A stretch of 64,000 nucleotides of DNA from Favolaschia claudopus (GCA_037176885.1 JAWWNJ010000006.1:1860001-1924000); one strand, 5' to 3'. Counted from the first letter of the stretch, positions 32,734-44,413 are shown. Notes: generated by a model from the letters alone, not told the origin. Made by a program: numbers and translations.

Positions 32734-34329
32734 ATGCTGCTGAAGAAACTTACCTTAGACGCACTTGTTGAAGACGTTTTGAATCTAATCGTGTCGTATT
32801 GTGACGTTGCAGGCGTCGTGGCTCTCTCTGGAGTCAGTTTTCACAACTCTCAGCGCTAGGGCGTCCTCACACTTGCATTAGACTAGTCAATATTTCCACC
32901 GGCTTGCGTCGAGAAAGTCTGTCTGGCTGGACTTGGTTTGGCAACTTCGTCGACGCGGCTACATTTACAGACAATTAGACTATGAAGACTTGAAATCACT
33001 ACCAACACGACAGCTGGTCGGTTTGGTGAAACGTGCCGTCCACGGACCTCAAACGTGGGTTAGTATGACCTCTGAGCCAACACCTCCTGCTTTCAGCAGA
33101 GCTACACGTCGGGCTGTAAATCTTTTTCGAAAATTATTGCGTTGGGATCCTCCGCCCCTTTCACCGCCAATCTCCCATTACGTCGTGTTGCATCCCGAGA
33201 TGCAAGTGCCATGGTACAGGGACAGTACTGCAAAGCTGCTACCCGGAGGAACCCATGTGTTTGTCGCAAGCTTGAACCGCCTCGACTGTCTAAGCGTAGC
33301 GGAGGACAGACTCATTTGGCGACATTCAAGTTCCCCCCTGCAATTCGAGCACCAAACCAGGATCAGCGATCATGATGTTTGCTTACTAGAAGACGAAAGG
33401 GTTGTCATTGCGATATGTCAACTCACACAAACTCATTCACAACCCAAGTAAGTATCTTGCGCGACGGTCATCCTTTTCTAAGGCATTAACTTGGCATTCC
33501 TAGTCTCATTGAGATATTCGCTCTCGACCTGGCAACAAATGTTGCTAACAAAGAACTATCCAGTACGATCCCTGGAGATCTCTCCAGCGACTGCTATTGC
33601 GAAGTATGCGGCGACATTGTCGCTGTGCGTTTCAGGTACTCTCCCACTCATTTAGTGACAGTGCTCCTCATCAACTGGCGGATGGCTTCCTCGATTTTCC
33701 TAGCCGATGATTGTCTAGTGTCACTGGCGCTCGCCCCAGGCTATCTTGTCATGTCTTTTCTCGATTCACTCGCTGGAAATCAGCTCGCCGCCATTCCTCT
33801 CAAAGCGATTATCGCTTGGAGGCCATACGGTAGCGACTTTCCCGGGCCTCCGCCCACAAAAGTTGCTGAACTGGCTACGGCTACCTATGATTCTATCCGT
33901 CTCAATATCCATTCTCTCCTTGGAGGTCCTCGAAGTCTGTGGGTCTACGAGAGTCCTCTACATCCGGGACGCTTCAAAGTTTGGTTGCATGTCGTGCTTC
34001 AGGGCAATCTCCATGATCTGGGCCTATGTAGTTACGAGTTCCATGAAAATGAGAGAGGAACACAGGTCTCCTGGCGGTTCATTGCGTCAAATCGTTTACC
34101 TGATATGATAATCGGTCACGGAATGTCTCTTTGGGGACACACTCACGGCACACGCTTTCACGGCCAGCCTTATAATCATGGGATTTTTTCTCCTGTTCCA
34201 TCGAGTGGTAGTTCCAGGTGTCGCGAAATATTACCCATAGATTTTCATGGACAGGTCCATCTCTCTCCTCTGAGCGGGGCAATCACCTACTCTACTGACA
34301 CCGAACTAGCCATTCTCTACTACGACTGA
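32734..34329 (+). CDS. F-box protein with propeller-like C-terminal domain, copy 1
   Basis: Exons 32734-32832, 32882-33447 and 33504-34329 (496 aa). The intron 1 acceptor is GCATTAG, set by phase and by the paralogue on the other strand at 38.8-40.4 kb. The F-box is split by intron 1: LTLDALVEDVLNLIVSYCDV ... LSG|TSQYFHRLASRKSVW. The long C-terminal region (~420 aa) has beta-rich, blade-like repeats with LLPGGTHVFVASLN, CLSVAEDRLIW, VCGDIVAV and GAITYSTDTELAILYYD, typical of agaricomycete F-box proteins whose propeller folds are hard to see by motif. It is inferred to be an SCF substrate receptor. Copy 2 and a broken third copy lie 4-6 kb away. Confidence 0.82.
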
Positions 34330-34418
34330 TACAAACCCACCACTCTCCATATAAATTACAACCATGGCCAATCCCACTATGTACCATATGTAGAAAACTA
34401 GCATGAGATATAATCTAC

Positions 34419-36795
34419 CTACTGCGCATCTTTATACTCCTCATCGCTATCCCCAACATCAAATATCGGTGGCGGCGCAGGAGACATAGCCCGCTCCTTG
34501 CCCTTGCCCTTCCGCTGCCGGAATACCTCCTCGGTCTCCTCCTCATCTGGCGGCGTGCGATTCAGTGGAATGTCCTCGCCATGCTGATTAACGGGTAATC
34601 GCGGACTCCGTCGTCTCCGTGTCCGACACCATACAAAGATCCCAATCGCACCGAATATCAACGTTAGAACGAGTGCTGCTGAGCCGGCGTTGTAGTATGC
34701 TGCGAGGAAATTATTACGGAGGGAAGGAGACAGACAAGTGAAAAAAATACGCAGCGTACCTTCCCACATGGCCTTGGTCTGCGGTTTGTCAGGGTCCGGG
34801 GTCGAAGCAGCAGGTGCCGCCGTGGGGACGTCTTCAAGGAAAACAGGCTTGCTCGCCGCCCCGATGCTGCTGGGAATCTTCGCCGAGCCCTCGAAAATAG
34901 CGGAGAAGTTGACGCCCATGAAGCGCAGGATCATGTCGTGCGTAACGTGTGGGGCGTCAAACGGAGCCATATGTGAAGCGTTGAAGATCTACTCAAAGTC
35001 AATGACGAAACCAGAACGAGGTATACGAGTCGTACTTTGGTGTAGGTTAAATTGCGAGAAGACACCCATGTTCCTGCGGCAGCCCCAGCGACATTCCAGG
35101 TCTCCGTCTGCACCTTCTGTATCATACAGTTAGCAGATAGCAAGGTGAGAAAGAAGCAGAACCAACCCCAAGGCCCTTGGCGCCATTCCATTCCATGGCT
35201 TGTATCATCGCCTCCTGCCCCACATAGTTGCAAATGAGGTCCTGATCGCCCGCAAACAGCAGGACGGGAATGCGCTCCAGAACCTTCGGCAGCACCATGA
35301 TAGACGAGTCTGACAGCCGTTCGTGCAGCTCTTGATGCACGCGTCCGCGACACTCGATCCATGAGCCAGGATGCTTTTCGGCGTGCAGCGCGCGCACGAC
35401 GTCTTGGCGCTGTGCGGAGTCAGTGTTGTTGTTAATAGAGGGAATCGCTGTGAAAACGCACATCAAGGTACGTAGTCACAGGCTTGATATCCGGAGGCCA
35501 GTTCATCCCACAGGCCGGCATCGTGTCGTCGTACCGCACATCGTAGATGTTGATGCACATTTCCTGCCCGTCGACGCTGCACCACCGTCATAAGCAGTCC
35601 TCACAGGAAACAAGAAAGCCAACACGCACACTCTCTGCCGCACGTCGGTGACATCCAGCAGCAGCCCTTCGCACTTCGGCGCGTTGATGGGCTCCGGCGA
35701 CGTTATCCGGGCGAGGTCGGCCATGCACTCGTCCGTGCGTGTTTTGGCTTTTTTCCAAGCCTGCGCAAGGTGAGATCATAAGGAAAAGGAAGAAACGGAG
35801 CACGCACGTCGGAATTTTCCTCAAGGATTCCCACCTTGACTGCAAAGTCGATGTACGAGGCGTATTGCCGCCGAGCATCGATCCAGCCGTTGCCAATCGC
35901 CGCTCCGAGTAAGTTGATGTGGAGATTTGAGTCGAGGATGGCGTTGGCTGGATTTTGTTTGTTAATTGATTATGGAAGTAGTTTCAGAGAGCAAACGCAC
36001 CGAAGTAAGGAATGTATTGCCCCGCGTAGCTCTCGCCGCCAAGATATGTCTGCAAAATTAGATTAGCTTCGCACGCAGTAGATAGAGGTCTAACATACAT
36101 CCACGTTTTGGTATTCTGGGAACACTTTGTAGAAATTGCGCAGGAACTCGATCATTTGTGAGGTTGCCTCCTCCAACGTATGAACGTATCGGTCGGTGCT
36201 GGTGTAAGAGAAACCGGTGCCCGCGGGCTGGTCAACTGAGCCAGACAGTCAGTAAAGCACGAGCAACGAGAAAGCGACTCACTGTATACCATGGTCGTAT
36301 ACTCCTCCCACCCGCCCTCGGCGACGTTGAATCCGCCTTTCCCATCCATCCGCCACGGACCGACCTCCATCATCAAACCGTCGAATGAGGAGCATCCAGG
36401 TCCACCCTAAAATATCTCATGAGCACATACAACACGCATGCAGCGTGAAGCGCACGTTGAACCAGAACATGATTCGTTTCTTGTCTGCTGTTCGGCGATT
36501 TTTCACCATCACGAAGTAAAGGTGGGCAGTGACAACATTTATCTGTAGCTTAGATGCATCAGGGTCTGAAGGCAGATGTCCAGCGAATATTGTCAATGGG
36601 TTTTTTGGGTCCTGGTGGATGTCCGGTAGGGAAGGCACGTAGAATGAGGCTGCCGATGGAACTACGCGCATATTTTGGTCTTTGGACGTCCCGCACAACA
36701 CCAGTTTAAAACTTACGCTCTGTGGGCAATCCATACGCAGAATTCAGAGCAGATGATAGCGTCCAGAGTACTGCCAGACAGCGAGAACGAATCAT
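34419..36795 (-). CDS. KEX1: Pheromone-processing serine carboxypeptidase (KEX1 type)
   Basis: Twelve exons: 36795-36717, 36661-36456, 36405-36285, 36235-36099, 36049-36001, 35947-35808, 35760-35630, 35576-35462, 35409-35167, 35116-35036, 34988-34760, 34699-34419; 603 aa with consistent phase. An N-terminal signal peptide ([16 protein letters not shown]) precedes the S10 domain: [27 protein letters not shown], the nucleophile in GGESYAG (Ser188), the Asp in [12 protein letters not shown] (Asp383) and the His in [10 protein letters not shown] (His440), so the triad is complete. A TM helix (~515-537) and an acidic cytosolic tail follow, the Kex1 layout that holds the enzyme in the late Golgi, where it trims C-terminal Lys/Arg from propheromones and secreted peptides. 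Confidence 0.94.
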
Positions 36796-37043
36796 AGCGA
36801 GACGACCGAATTTTCAACGCGAGCTCGGTTGACAGTAACCAGACACCTAAGACAGTAGCACCAGTGGACCCAGCAAACGGCGCGTGAATGATTAGCTCCC
36901 ACCCGTTGAGCAGCCTGTTAAGCACCAAGAGCCAGCACAATTTCGCTAAGACCAAGACGGGTGTAGTGATGGGTCCCACGCGTTTCCATCAGGACCGCTA
37001 TCTGCTAACTTATGGCGTTCCTGGCTTGTCTTCCTCCACCACC

Positions 37044-38220
37044 ATGAAGTTGTTCGGCGTACTTGCTGGCGCCGCTGTGGCCGTGAATGCCCAATATTTC
37101 TCTGACGGCTGGCAGCCAGGTCAAGCTGTAACTGCTGAGGCTCCAGCGCCGAGTTTCGTCGGTGGAACCCCCCGACAGAATGCCCAACCTGCGGAACCCT
37201 TCTCGTTGTCTAATCTGTTCGATATGAGCAAGCTTTTGAACTCAGAGCCTGCGAAGGCGCTATTCGAGAAGGTTGGAATAAATATTACCGAAAAACTGGA
37301 AGCTGCAGCGGCTACTCCATGGGATGACCGGGTTCCTCTTATCACGGACGACAATTATCACGATATGGTGTTGAATGAGCCCATGACTGAAGAAGAAGAA
37401 GACAAACGGGTTTGGGTTATTGTCGTGTGCGTTTGACCGCCAATTTCAAGTTCTAGTTTCGTGGAATTTATGAGGGCGTCTAGTTCTGCGTCGAGCTCGC
37501 GACAGGAAGCTATCTCGAAACTCTTTGACATGGCCTTCGACGACGCTTACAACGCGACATTGATTGCTGGGGACCTACCGAACGTTCGGTGGGCTCGCAT
37601 TGACTATCTCAATGTTACATATGTTACCACGAAGTGGAGTCTCTGGACGTCCGTGACAATTTTCTTTATGGTTTCTATACCCTTATACTGATATACAACG
37701 TTTTCAGTGCCCCGTCAATTGTCATTGCGAAAGACCGTGGCCAGACACTACGCTTCTATAGGCCGAGTCAATTACGTGTCGGCAATGGCGCTCTCAGAGA
37801 GTTCGTCAAGCGGGAAGCTTATCTTGTCACTCCGCCGTGGTCGGGGGCCTTTGCTCCTGGGGGCAGCCGGTATGCGCTTTCTCTCCTCACCCGCCTTCTT
37901 GGTTCACTGACTTCGAATTCACCAGCGAATTTGTCATGGAATATCTTGCCATTGGGATGACCAAGATGTACAATGTGGTTGTTCGCGTTCCGCGCTGGCT
38001 CATGATCGTCATTTCGGGAAGTATCGCATCGTTCGCAATTAACCTCTTCCACGGATTCGGGAAGAAAGACACACCTCCTCCGAAACGCACTGTACCCCAG
38101 GCGGGAGCTGCATCTGGTCCCCAGGGATCTGCTCCCGCAGCGCCAGTGCCAGTGCCAGCCGGCGCCGCACCAGCGTCGCCGAGCAAAGCGAAGCAGCGGA
38201 AAGGAAAAGGCAAAAAGTAG
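37044..38220 (+). CDS. ER membrane thioredoxin-like protein without a CxxC site
   Basis: Exons 37044-37426, 37475-37648, 37708-37869, 37926-38220; 337 aa, phases consistent. N-terminal signal peptide (KLFGVLAGAAVAVNA), a lumenal part with the thioredoxin-like sequence VWVIVVAS ... AFDDAYNATLIAGDLPNVRWARIDYLNVT ... APSIVIAKDRGQTLRFY, then a TM helix (LMIVISGSIASFAINLFHGF) and a basic Ala/Pro-rich cytosolic tail ending KQRKGKGKK. The layout is that of TMX/EPS1-like ER proteins, but the position after the first beta strand holds Ser residues and no CxxC, so redox catalysis is unlikely; a chaperone or client-binding role is inferred. Start: the ATG just before the signal peptide. Divergent from KEX1, with 248 bases between starts. 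Confidence 0.7.
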
Positions 38221-38463
38221 ACGTATCTCCTGATGCCCAGCACGGTGGATGCATGATAGGCTCCTCACAATACTTATCCCAGTTTTGACTGCGAACTATA
38301 CGCTATGCTCCCCTACAGTAGCTAGAATCATGTTTGTAGTGTACCTCCTGTGCTATGTTTGTAAAATCTGTCTTGAAATAATTAATTCGACCCCGCGTTC
38401 GTTAATCATGCTGGAACGGTGACAACTATTTTAACTCGGACTATAGGCGGGGACACCATGGTA

Positions 38464-38740
38464 TCAGTCGTAGTAGAAAATGCCCAGTTCGGTGTTGGTA
38501 AAGCAGGTAATTGCCCCACTGAAAGAAGAGAGATGAAAACGCATACGGATGAATCTGTAGATAATATTTCGCGACACCTCGAACTGCCGCTTGAGGGAAC
38601 AGGAGGAAATATCGCATGGATATTACGTCGGCCGGGAACGCGATTGACTGAGGTCGCATCAGTTGTCGAGGAGGAAGACCTAAAGTGTACGGCGACAATG
38701 TGATCGCATACGTCGCAATAGTAGTCGCTAGATGTCCGTA
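38464..38740 (-). pseudogene. Internally deleted remnant of the propeller F-box family
   Basis: On the minus strand the first part matches the family segment CDVCDHIVAVHF (VCGDIVAV in the intact copies), and the last part matches SSGSSRCREIL and, after a frame change, the end of the family (the terminal YYD plus TGA at 38466-38464). The ~500 bases that separate these in copy 1 are missing, and the two pieces are not in one frame. The sequence is closer to copy 1 (32.7 kb) than to copy 2, beside which it lies. Confidence 0.75.
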
Positions 38741-38755
38741 GAATGAACAATACTA

Positions 38756-40387
38756 TTACTCGTAGTGAAGAATAACAAGCTCGGCGTGAGTGGAATAAGT
38801 AATTGCCCCGCTGAACGGAGAGAGATGTACCTCACGAACGAGGTTAGGATAATTCACAGTCAATATCTGGTGACATCTGGATTGCTTGTCCATTGGGACC
38901 GCAGAGAAGAGTTCAGGCCCAGCGCGGTAGCCGTGCGCACGAGAGCCAAGTGTATGTCCCCAAAGGGACATCCCACTCCCATACACAACGTCGGGGAGGC
39001 GATGGGAAGATAGCAGCCGCCACGAAACAAGTCCACTTCGGTGAGGAGTGGACTTTTCGATGAACAATTCGTAGCTGCATACGCTGTAATCGTTCTGGCG
39101 ATCGTGTAACCACGTATGGAGCCACACCTTGAAGTGTCCGCGCCGCAAGGGACTCTCGTAGGCCCAGAGAGATCCGAAAGCTGATCTGAAACCTTTCACA
39201 GCGATTGAATTGTGAGCGCCAATGGGGAAAGCAGCAACGTTCATCGGAGAGTCCGAAGAGTCGCTGTCACTTAACCGCCAGCGCACAAATTCGAGGGTTG
39301 AGAGAGGGATAGCCGCCAGCCGATGCTGACCGGGACGATCGTGTAGAGAAAGAACAAGAAAGTCCGGAATGAGTGCCAATGTCATCAGCGATTCATTCAT
39401 TATGATGGTGCGAGAGGCCTTTCGCCAGTTGATTATGAGGACTGAACGAGGGGAAGCTGAGTCGAAATGTACGGCAACAATGTCGCCGCACACGGTACAA
39501 CAGCACTCGGTTAGGGAGTCAGGGAGGAGTTCGAAAAGTTCTAGGTTAGAGATTCCATTCTTGGGATCGAGGGTGAAGACTTGGATGGAGCTGGATATAC
39601 GTCACTGTCAGTAATATTCAATGCATTTTATAATATATACTTCGGGAGTGTATCAAGCTTTTCAAGTGTGCAGATGGCAATGACAAGCCGTCCGTCTTCC
39701 AGAAAACTGCCGTCGAATTCGACGATGGGCAGGGCATAGCGTGTACTGGGTGGCGGACTTTGATTCCAGATGGGTTTGTCCTCGGGCACACTCCAGCATT
39801 CGAGGCAGCTCTGATTATTGAAAAGAACATATTTTCCGCCAGGCAGGAGTTTCGCAAAGTTATCCCAGTGTAGTCCCGGAGCAATTTCTGGGTGTAGAAC
39901 CGAGCGCCACGAGATAGATGGCTCAGAAGGTTGACTTGGAGCTTTTAGGACCGGAGGTTTGCGTGCCATCCTCTTGAAGAGATTTTTGACTCGCCGAATG
40001 GTCCGGCTGTTGGAGGGCTTCGACCGCACGCTCCTCCACGCTTTCGGTCCGTGAGCGACGCGTTGGACCAGGGCGACAAGCTGCTCTGTCGTCAACTGTG
40101 TCAAATCTTCAGCGTCTGGTCGTAGGTCAACGTAGCCACGCTGGCAAAGTTGTGAGACTAGAGATTGCCAGATAGACCTCGTGAACGCGACACGATGAAA
40201 GTATTTGCTGATCTAAGCGAGGGATAAGGCCGCAGAATACATTGAACCCAATGTGAGTCGAGAAGAGTCCACAACTGACCCCGCTAACTGCCACGACGTC
40301 CGCCACGTCACAATGGGCAAGAATCAGGATCATAACGTCTTCAACAAGTGCATTAAAGGTGATTTTTACTTGAGTTTTCGTGAACAT
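38756..40387 (-). CDS. F-box protein with propeller-like C-terminal domain, copy 2
   Basis: Exons 40387-40280, 40212-39641, 39590-38756 (504 aa), with introns at the same positions as copy 1. The F-box, split by intron 1, reads NALVEDVMILILAHCDV ... VSG|ISKYFHRVAFTRSIW. Shared landmarks with copy 1 include KLLPGGKYVLFNNQSCLECW, TVCGDIVAV, LWAYESPLRRGHFKVWLH and GMSLWGHT, ending GAITYSTHAELVILHYE. Opposite orientation to copy 1 with KEX1 and the thioredoxin-like gene between, so an inverted duplication or dispersal plus inversion is inferred. Confidence 0.82.
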
Positions 40388-40450
40388 CGTAAGTTATCAG
40401 GTAGTTGTAGCCATAAGAGCAAGGAAAGCCTGAGAAAATGAGTAATACTA

Positions 40451-40486
40451 AGGTAGACCCAGTCCACCCTCGACGAACATCACGTG
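40451..40486 (+). repeat. Left TIR of the MITE
   Basis: 36 bases, perfect inverted match to 40865-40900, ends CACGTG. Confidence 0.85.
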
Positions 40487-40864
40487 AAATTTCCTTATTC
40501 AGCGGTTTTCGACAAAATGCATCTGTAAAGTACATTGTAGTTTGAATTGAACAAATCCCCTCGACCAAATCCTTTATTTCAGTCTAAGCTTCATTTTTCT
40601 CTCTGACATTGTGACGATACCATGAGTTTCTGGGCCAGAGTTATCGAATCACTGGCGGCTGTCTCAAAATTTGCTCCCACGACTGCCTCAACTGTTTTCC
40701 CATCACAAAACTTGTTTCCGGAACTCCTTCTTGCACAGAGGTAATAGAGCTCTGATATTTTATCTCTAGATACTTGAATACAATTAGAACAATCTGGTCG
40801 GAGGAATTTGGCTGTTTCCTCCTAATAGTCTCGATATAAGGAGGTTCGCTGTAGATGGAAATAA

Positions 40865-40900
40865 CACGTGATGTTCGTCGAGGGTGGACTGGGTCTACCT
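40865..40900 (-). repeat. Right TIR of the MITE
   Basis: 36 bases, perfect inverted match to 40451-40486. Confidence 0.85.
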
Positions 40901-41123
40901 TAGCCTGAGTGCGATTTGATCTCGTCGCCACTCTTTCTTTCTACCTCTACCTCGTATTTATTCCCCGGGCTTTCGTCGGAAGCCCACTTCGAGCTAACGC
41001 GGAGTCCTATCTGAAGCGGCAGAGCTCGTACGCGTCGTTTCGATAGCTTCTCCAGAGAAGGATTCACGTCCGTTCAGATATTTTTCGCCTTTTTCATATT
41101 CCATTCGGTTCTCGCGGATCCCG

Positions 41124-42368
41124 ATGGGCAAAAAAACCACTGTCAGAGCTCGTCGTTCAAAGGCCACGCTTTCCGCTCCAATACCACCCGAAATATGTGC
41201 AATAATATGCGAGATGGTGGCCGACAGGCGAGGCCTGTTAATACTCTGCAGAATGTCCAGCACCTTTCGTGCTCAGGCCCAACGGCTTCTCTACCACTCC
41301 ATAAATCTTTCCGAGAAACCCATGCGTAAACTCAACTCGTGGGCCGCTGCAGTATCTAAGCATGCGTATCTCGGCGAATTCGTGCACTCACTCGTCCTGC
41401 GACTTCCGGACATGGTCTCTTTTGAGGCATCCACCGCCAACAAACTTGGTCGCGCGCTCTCCAAGTGTGTCAACCTCAAGGAGCTGCGTATCTTGGCCGA
41501 AGGAAGAGGCTCCGTGATCGGAGCGCGACACAACTCTTTCAACGGGTGGATGCTCAACAAATGTTCTTTTCGATTATCGACATTCGAGAACCAATATTTC
41601 GACGACACAGTCCTGAAGGAATTCTGGCGGAAGCAAACCGAGCTTCGAGTATTATCGACTGGAAACGATGTGTACTCTCTCGACCCGGACTTGGAAATAC
41701 TGCCTCAGCTTATTGCTGTTAATTCCGATTTTATGTTCAACCTCCCTGGTGAACGGCCACTGCAGCGCATCGAGACCATGGCCCACAATGACCTCACTCA
41801 CTTGCAGAAGTTCGAGGCCACCTTGACCACATTGAACCTCACACGAGCGCATCCCGACAAGAATTTTCCGATTGGAGCCGTGATTAAACTCGTCGCCGAG
41901 TCCCTTCCAAATCTGGTGCATTTCGGGTACATCGAGGAGGATCGCTGCTGGGATGTGAGAGTGTCCTCGATATTTCTCGCTCTTCTAGCGACTCACGTCT
42001 GGCAGAGATCATATCATCCGCACGGCGTTACCTCGAAAGCGGTCCTTCAAACATTCACCAAGCTGCAGACTCTCCTTCTCCAACTGCAGGACACTTGGCG
42101 CTTCGTTGTCGAAGGCGCGAGTGATGCGGAGCATTATTTAACTACCCCTACTGACGTCTGCGACCTCGGCCGCGACATAATGGCCGTTTGTCCGACGCTG
42201 CGACGAACCGCCATACACATCAAGCTATTTGGGATGGGCGTGTCTGTGCTGACGAGATCTCAGCCAGGAGAGACTATTCACGAGGACCCTGGCCCGTGGC
42301 ACCGCTGCGAGACATTTTCGATGTTTTGGGATCCAGCGACAGTTCCTTTGCCTGTGCACGACGTTTGA
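41124..42368 (+). CDS. F-box family protein, copy B
   Basis: Exons 41124-41954 and 42006-42368 (397 aa). The 51-base intron (GTGAGA...GGCAG) is 3n and stop-free. The protein is close to copy A throughout: IPPEICAIICEMVADRRGLL at the F-box, NKLGRALSKCVNLKELRIL, KCSFRLSTFENQYFDD, LPNLVHFGYI, SKAVLQTFTKLQTLLLQLQ and CPTLRRTAIHI. Start is the first ATG (MGKKTTVRARRSK), preceded by in-frame non-matching leader. Probably a functional SCF receptor of unknown target, from a duplication shared with copy A. Confidence 0.87.
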   Translation: MGKKTTVRARRSKATLSAPIPPEICAIICEMVADRRGLLILCRMSSTFRAQAQRLLYHSINLSEKPMRKLNSWAAAVSKHAYLGEFVHSLVLRLPDMVSFEASTANKLGRALSKCVNLKELRILAEGRGSVIGARHNSFNGWMLNKCSFRLSTFENQYFDDTVLKEFWRKQTELRVLSTGNDVYSLDPDLEILPQLIAVNSDFMFNLPGERPLQRIETMAHNDLTHLQKFEATLTTLNLTRAHPDKNFPIGAVIKLVAESLPNLVHFGYIEEDRCWDVRVSSIFLALLATHVWQRSYHPHGVTSKAVLQTFTKLQTLLLQLQDTWRFVVEGASDAEHYLTTPTDVCDLGRDIMAVCPTLRRTAIHIKLFGMGVSVLTRSQPGETIHEDPGPWHRCETFSMFWDPATVPLPVHDV

Positions 42369-42935
42369 AAGCAGTCGGGACTTCACATTACACCTCAACA
42401 ATCACAGGCATATAATCGCAGATTCATTATAGTTTACGACGTACGTAGATAATCAAGTCTAAGGATACCTCTCGAGCAAGGTCAGAAAAGATCTGCTCGA
42501 TCGCAGATGCTGCCCAGTGCTGTTGCGAAGCGAAACTCGCTCATAATGAATTGATACGCTGCATGAAGAACCCGCAAAAAATCTTTTGAATATTGGTCTC
42601 AACTGTCTACGGTTGCCTAACATCGAATATCTGCCGAACGGAGGCGAGGGACGTGGGAAGGACAACTGGCCGCCACAATTTGGGGAAACAATTCATTCAC
42701 GTGACCGCGACACTTTTCTCTCTCTCTCTCTCTCCTCCGAACTCTCACCAATCTCGCGCTATATACGTTCCAACGAGTATCTTACAAAACCTCCTCGCCT
42801 CCTCGTGTGTGTTAGGGACCAACCTCGGAAGCCTCTCACAGGTTCTGGAGTCCAGTCTCCAGCTTTACACTTCAACAGCGTGGTGAATCCCCAACTGGCG
42901 CATCATACACAACGGTTCGACATCGTTCATATACA
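42369..42935. other. Intergenic, about 570 bp, with a CT microsatellite
   Basis: Contains a (CT)n run at about 42,717-42,741 in the presumed 5' leader of the next gene; pyrimidine-rich tracts are common near fungal transcription starts. Nothing else recognised. Confidence 0.5.
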
Positions 42936-44413
42936 ATGAAAAGCTATGCTCGGCTCAAGGTTCAATTGCACCATGAGAATCTCCCAGTGATGTCGGAACG
43001 TGATCCCAAGGTTTATCTCGTCTTTCTTTTGCGTATTGAACCAACCACTCACTCCAGATGTACGACGCGCAGGAAAATCGCACCCGAACAATAAAACATG
43101 AAGGGCGGACGGACGACATACCCGCTCCCATTCTCAAGCTGCCTCCCGAAATCATGTGCATTATCTTCGCCTTGGTCGTGTTCCCAATACACGACCCTTG
43201 GAAATCTCGTTCCTTGATGAACATTGTTAGTGTTTGCAGCAAATGGCGACTAACAGCATTTGCCGCCTCTTCGTTCTGGAATCAAATTTATTTCGACTTT
43301 GACCGATTGTCGAGCAACTGGACTTCAGGCCAAACTTGCGACTACCTCGATGCTTGGAGGGGGCGGGCTCAATCACGATCGCTGTGTGTGTACTTTCGGG
43401 GAGATATGGAAAATCGTCTGGGAACGCGTACAGCGGCCGCGCTCATGCAGCGCTTCGCGCCGCGAGTGCGAGATCTGCAGCTAGAGCTGCCTTTCGGCCG
43501 TTGGAAGTCCCACTGCTTCAACTCTGACGTTTTCAAATGGACCGTACTCGAGCGGCTGGCCATATGGTCCCCGGAGTCTGACTTTGCGGCTCTAGGCGAC
43601 ACCTTTGCTGTCGCCCCACAACTCCGAGATTTGCACCTCAGTCATCACCCCCTTCCGTGGACGTCTAGGTTCTGGAAGCACCTGGTCAGGTTTTCCGGTG
43701 GGATAACGAGCCTTCAAAGCTGCATCGAGTTTCTACACAAGTCCGAAAGTCTTTTGGAATGCACACTATTCTTCGACTATACTCATTCCCAATTGCCGGC
43801 AAATGTCTCCAGCGTCCTCCACCCGTCTCTGTGTGTTCTCAGATTGATCTGCCTGCATGAACCCACAATGGACCTGGTCTACGCATTGCTGTACATCATG
43901 ACGCTGCCCGCTCTCCATACATTTGCATTGGAGAAGGTGCCGGCCGATGACTGCCTCATAGAATTTCTCTCTCGACACTACCTACACCTTTCGTCTCTAT
44001 CCGTCGATTGTGCTTCTGTAGAAGCACTCATCCCACTCTCAGCTCTTACCCGCCTCACAGTAACGTCCGTGGACTGGGTGTTTGCCGCCGAGTTCATTCA
44101 GTGGTTCGAAGACCCCCATGAGCGTTTTCTCCCTGCCCTTCAATACTTGACATTTGGTGACTTTTCCCCCGAGGATCCTGCGGCGGAATACGAGGCTCTT
44201 GCGCGAGCCTTGTGCTGCCGCTGGCAACGCCACCAAGACAACGGCTCAGATGACGTGGCTGCGCTTCGTCTTTTCCATCTCGAGGTGCAGCTCGACGACA
44301 CGGACGAGTTAAGGTTTGAGGACGATATCCGTCCGCTCACCGACTCGAACTTGGACGGACTGGAAATACGAGTGGAGAGGTTCCCGGATCCTACCATTTC
44401 AATTCTCTCGTGA
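42936..44413 (+). CDS. F-box-like protein with LRR-like C-terminal region
   Basis: Main exon 43058-44413. A short first exon 42936-43010 (begins MKSYARLKVQLHHENL) joins in phase across a 47-base intron whose acceptor CACTCCAG directly precedes the ATG at 43058; either ATG could be the start (476 or 451 aa). The F-box is at ~52-100 of the long form: LKLPPEIMCIIFALVVF, MNIVSVCSKWRLTAFAASSFW. The rest is Leu-rich with LRR-like periodicity (LRDLHLSHHPLPW, LHTFALEKV, LTRLTVTSV). Different family from copies A-E. Inferred SCF substrate receptor. Confidence 0.82.

Larger units (their letters stand above)
40451..40900. mobile_element. TA-flanked MITE with 36-bp perfect terminal inverted repeats
   Basis: 40451-40486 is the exact inverse complement of 40865-40900 (begins AGGTAGACCCAGTCCACCCT), and weaker inverted similarity continues inward for about 25 bases. 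Both ends abut the dinucleotide TA (40449-40450 and 40901-40902), as expected for a Tc1/mariner-type target duplication. The 450-bp body has no coding potential. It sits between the start of the propeller F-box copy 2 (64 bases away) and the promoter of F-box copy B, so it may influence either. Confidence 0.8.
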
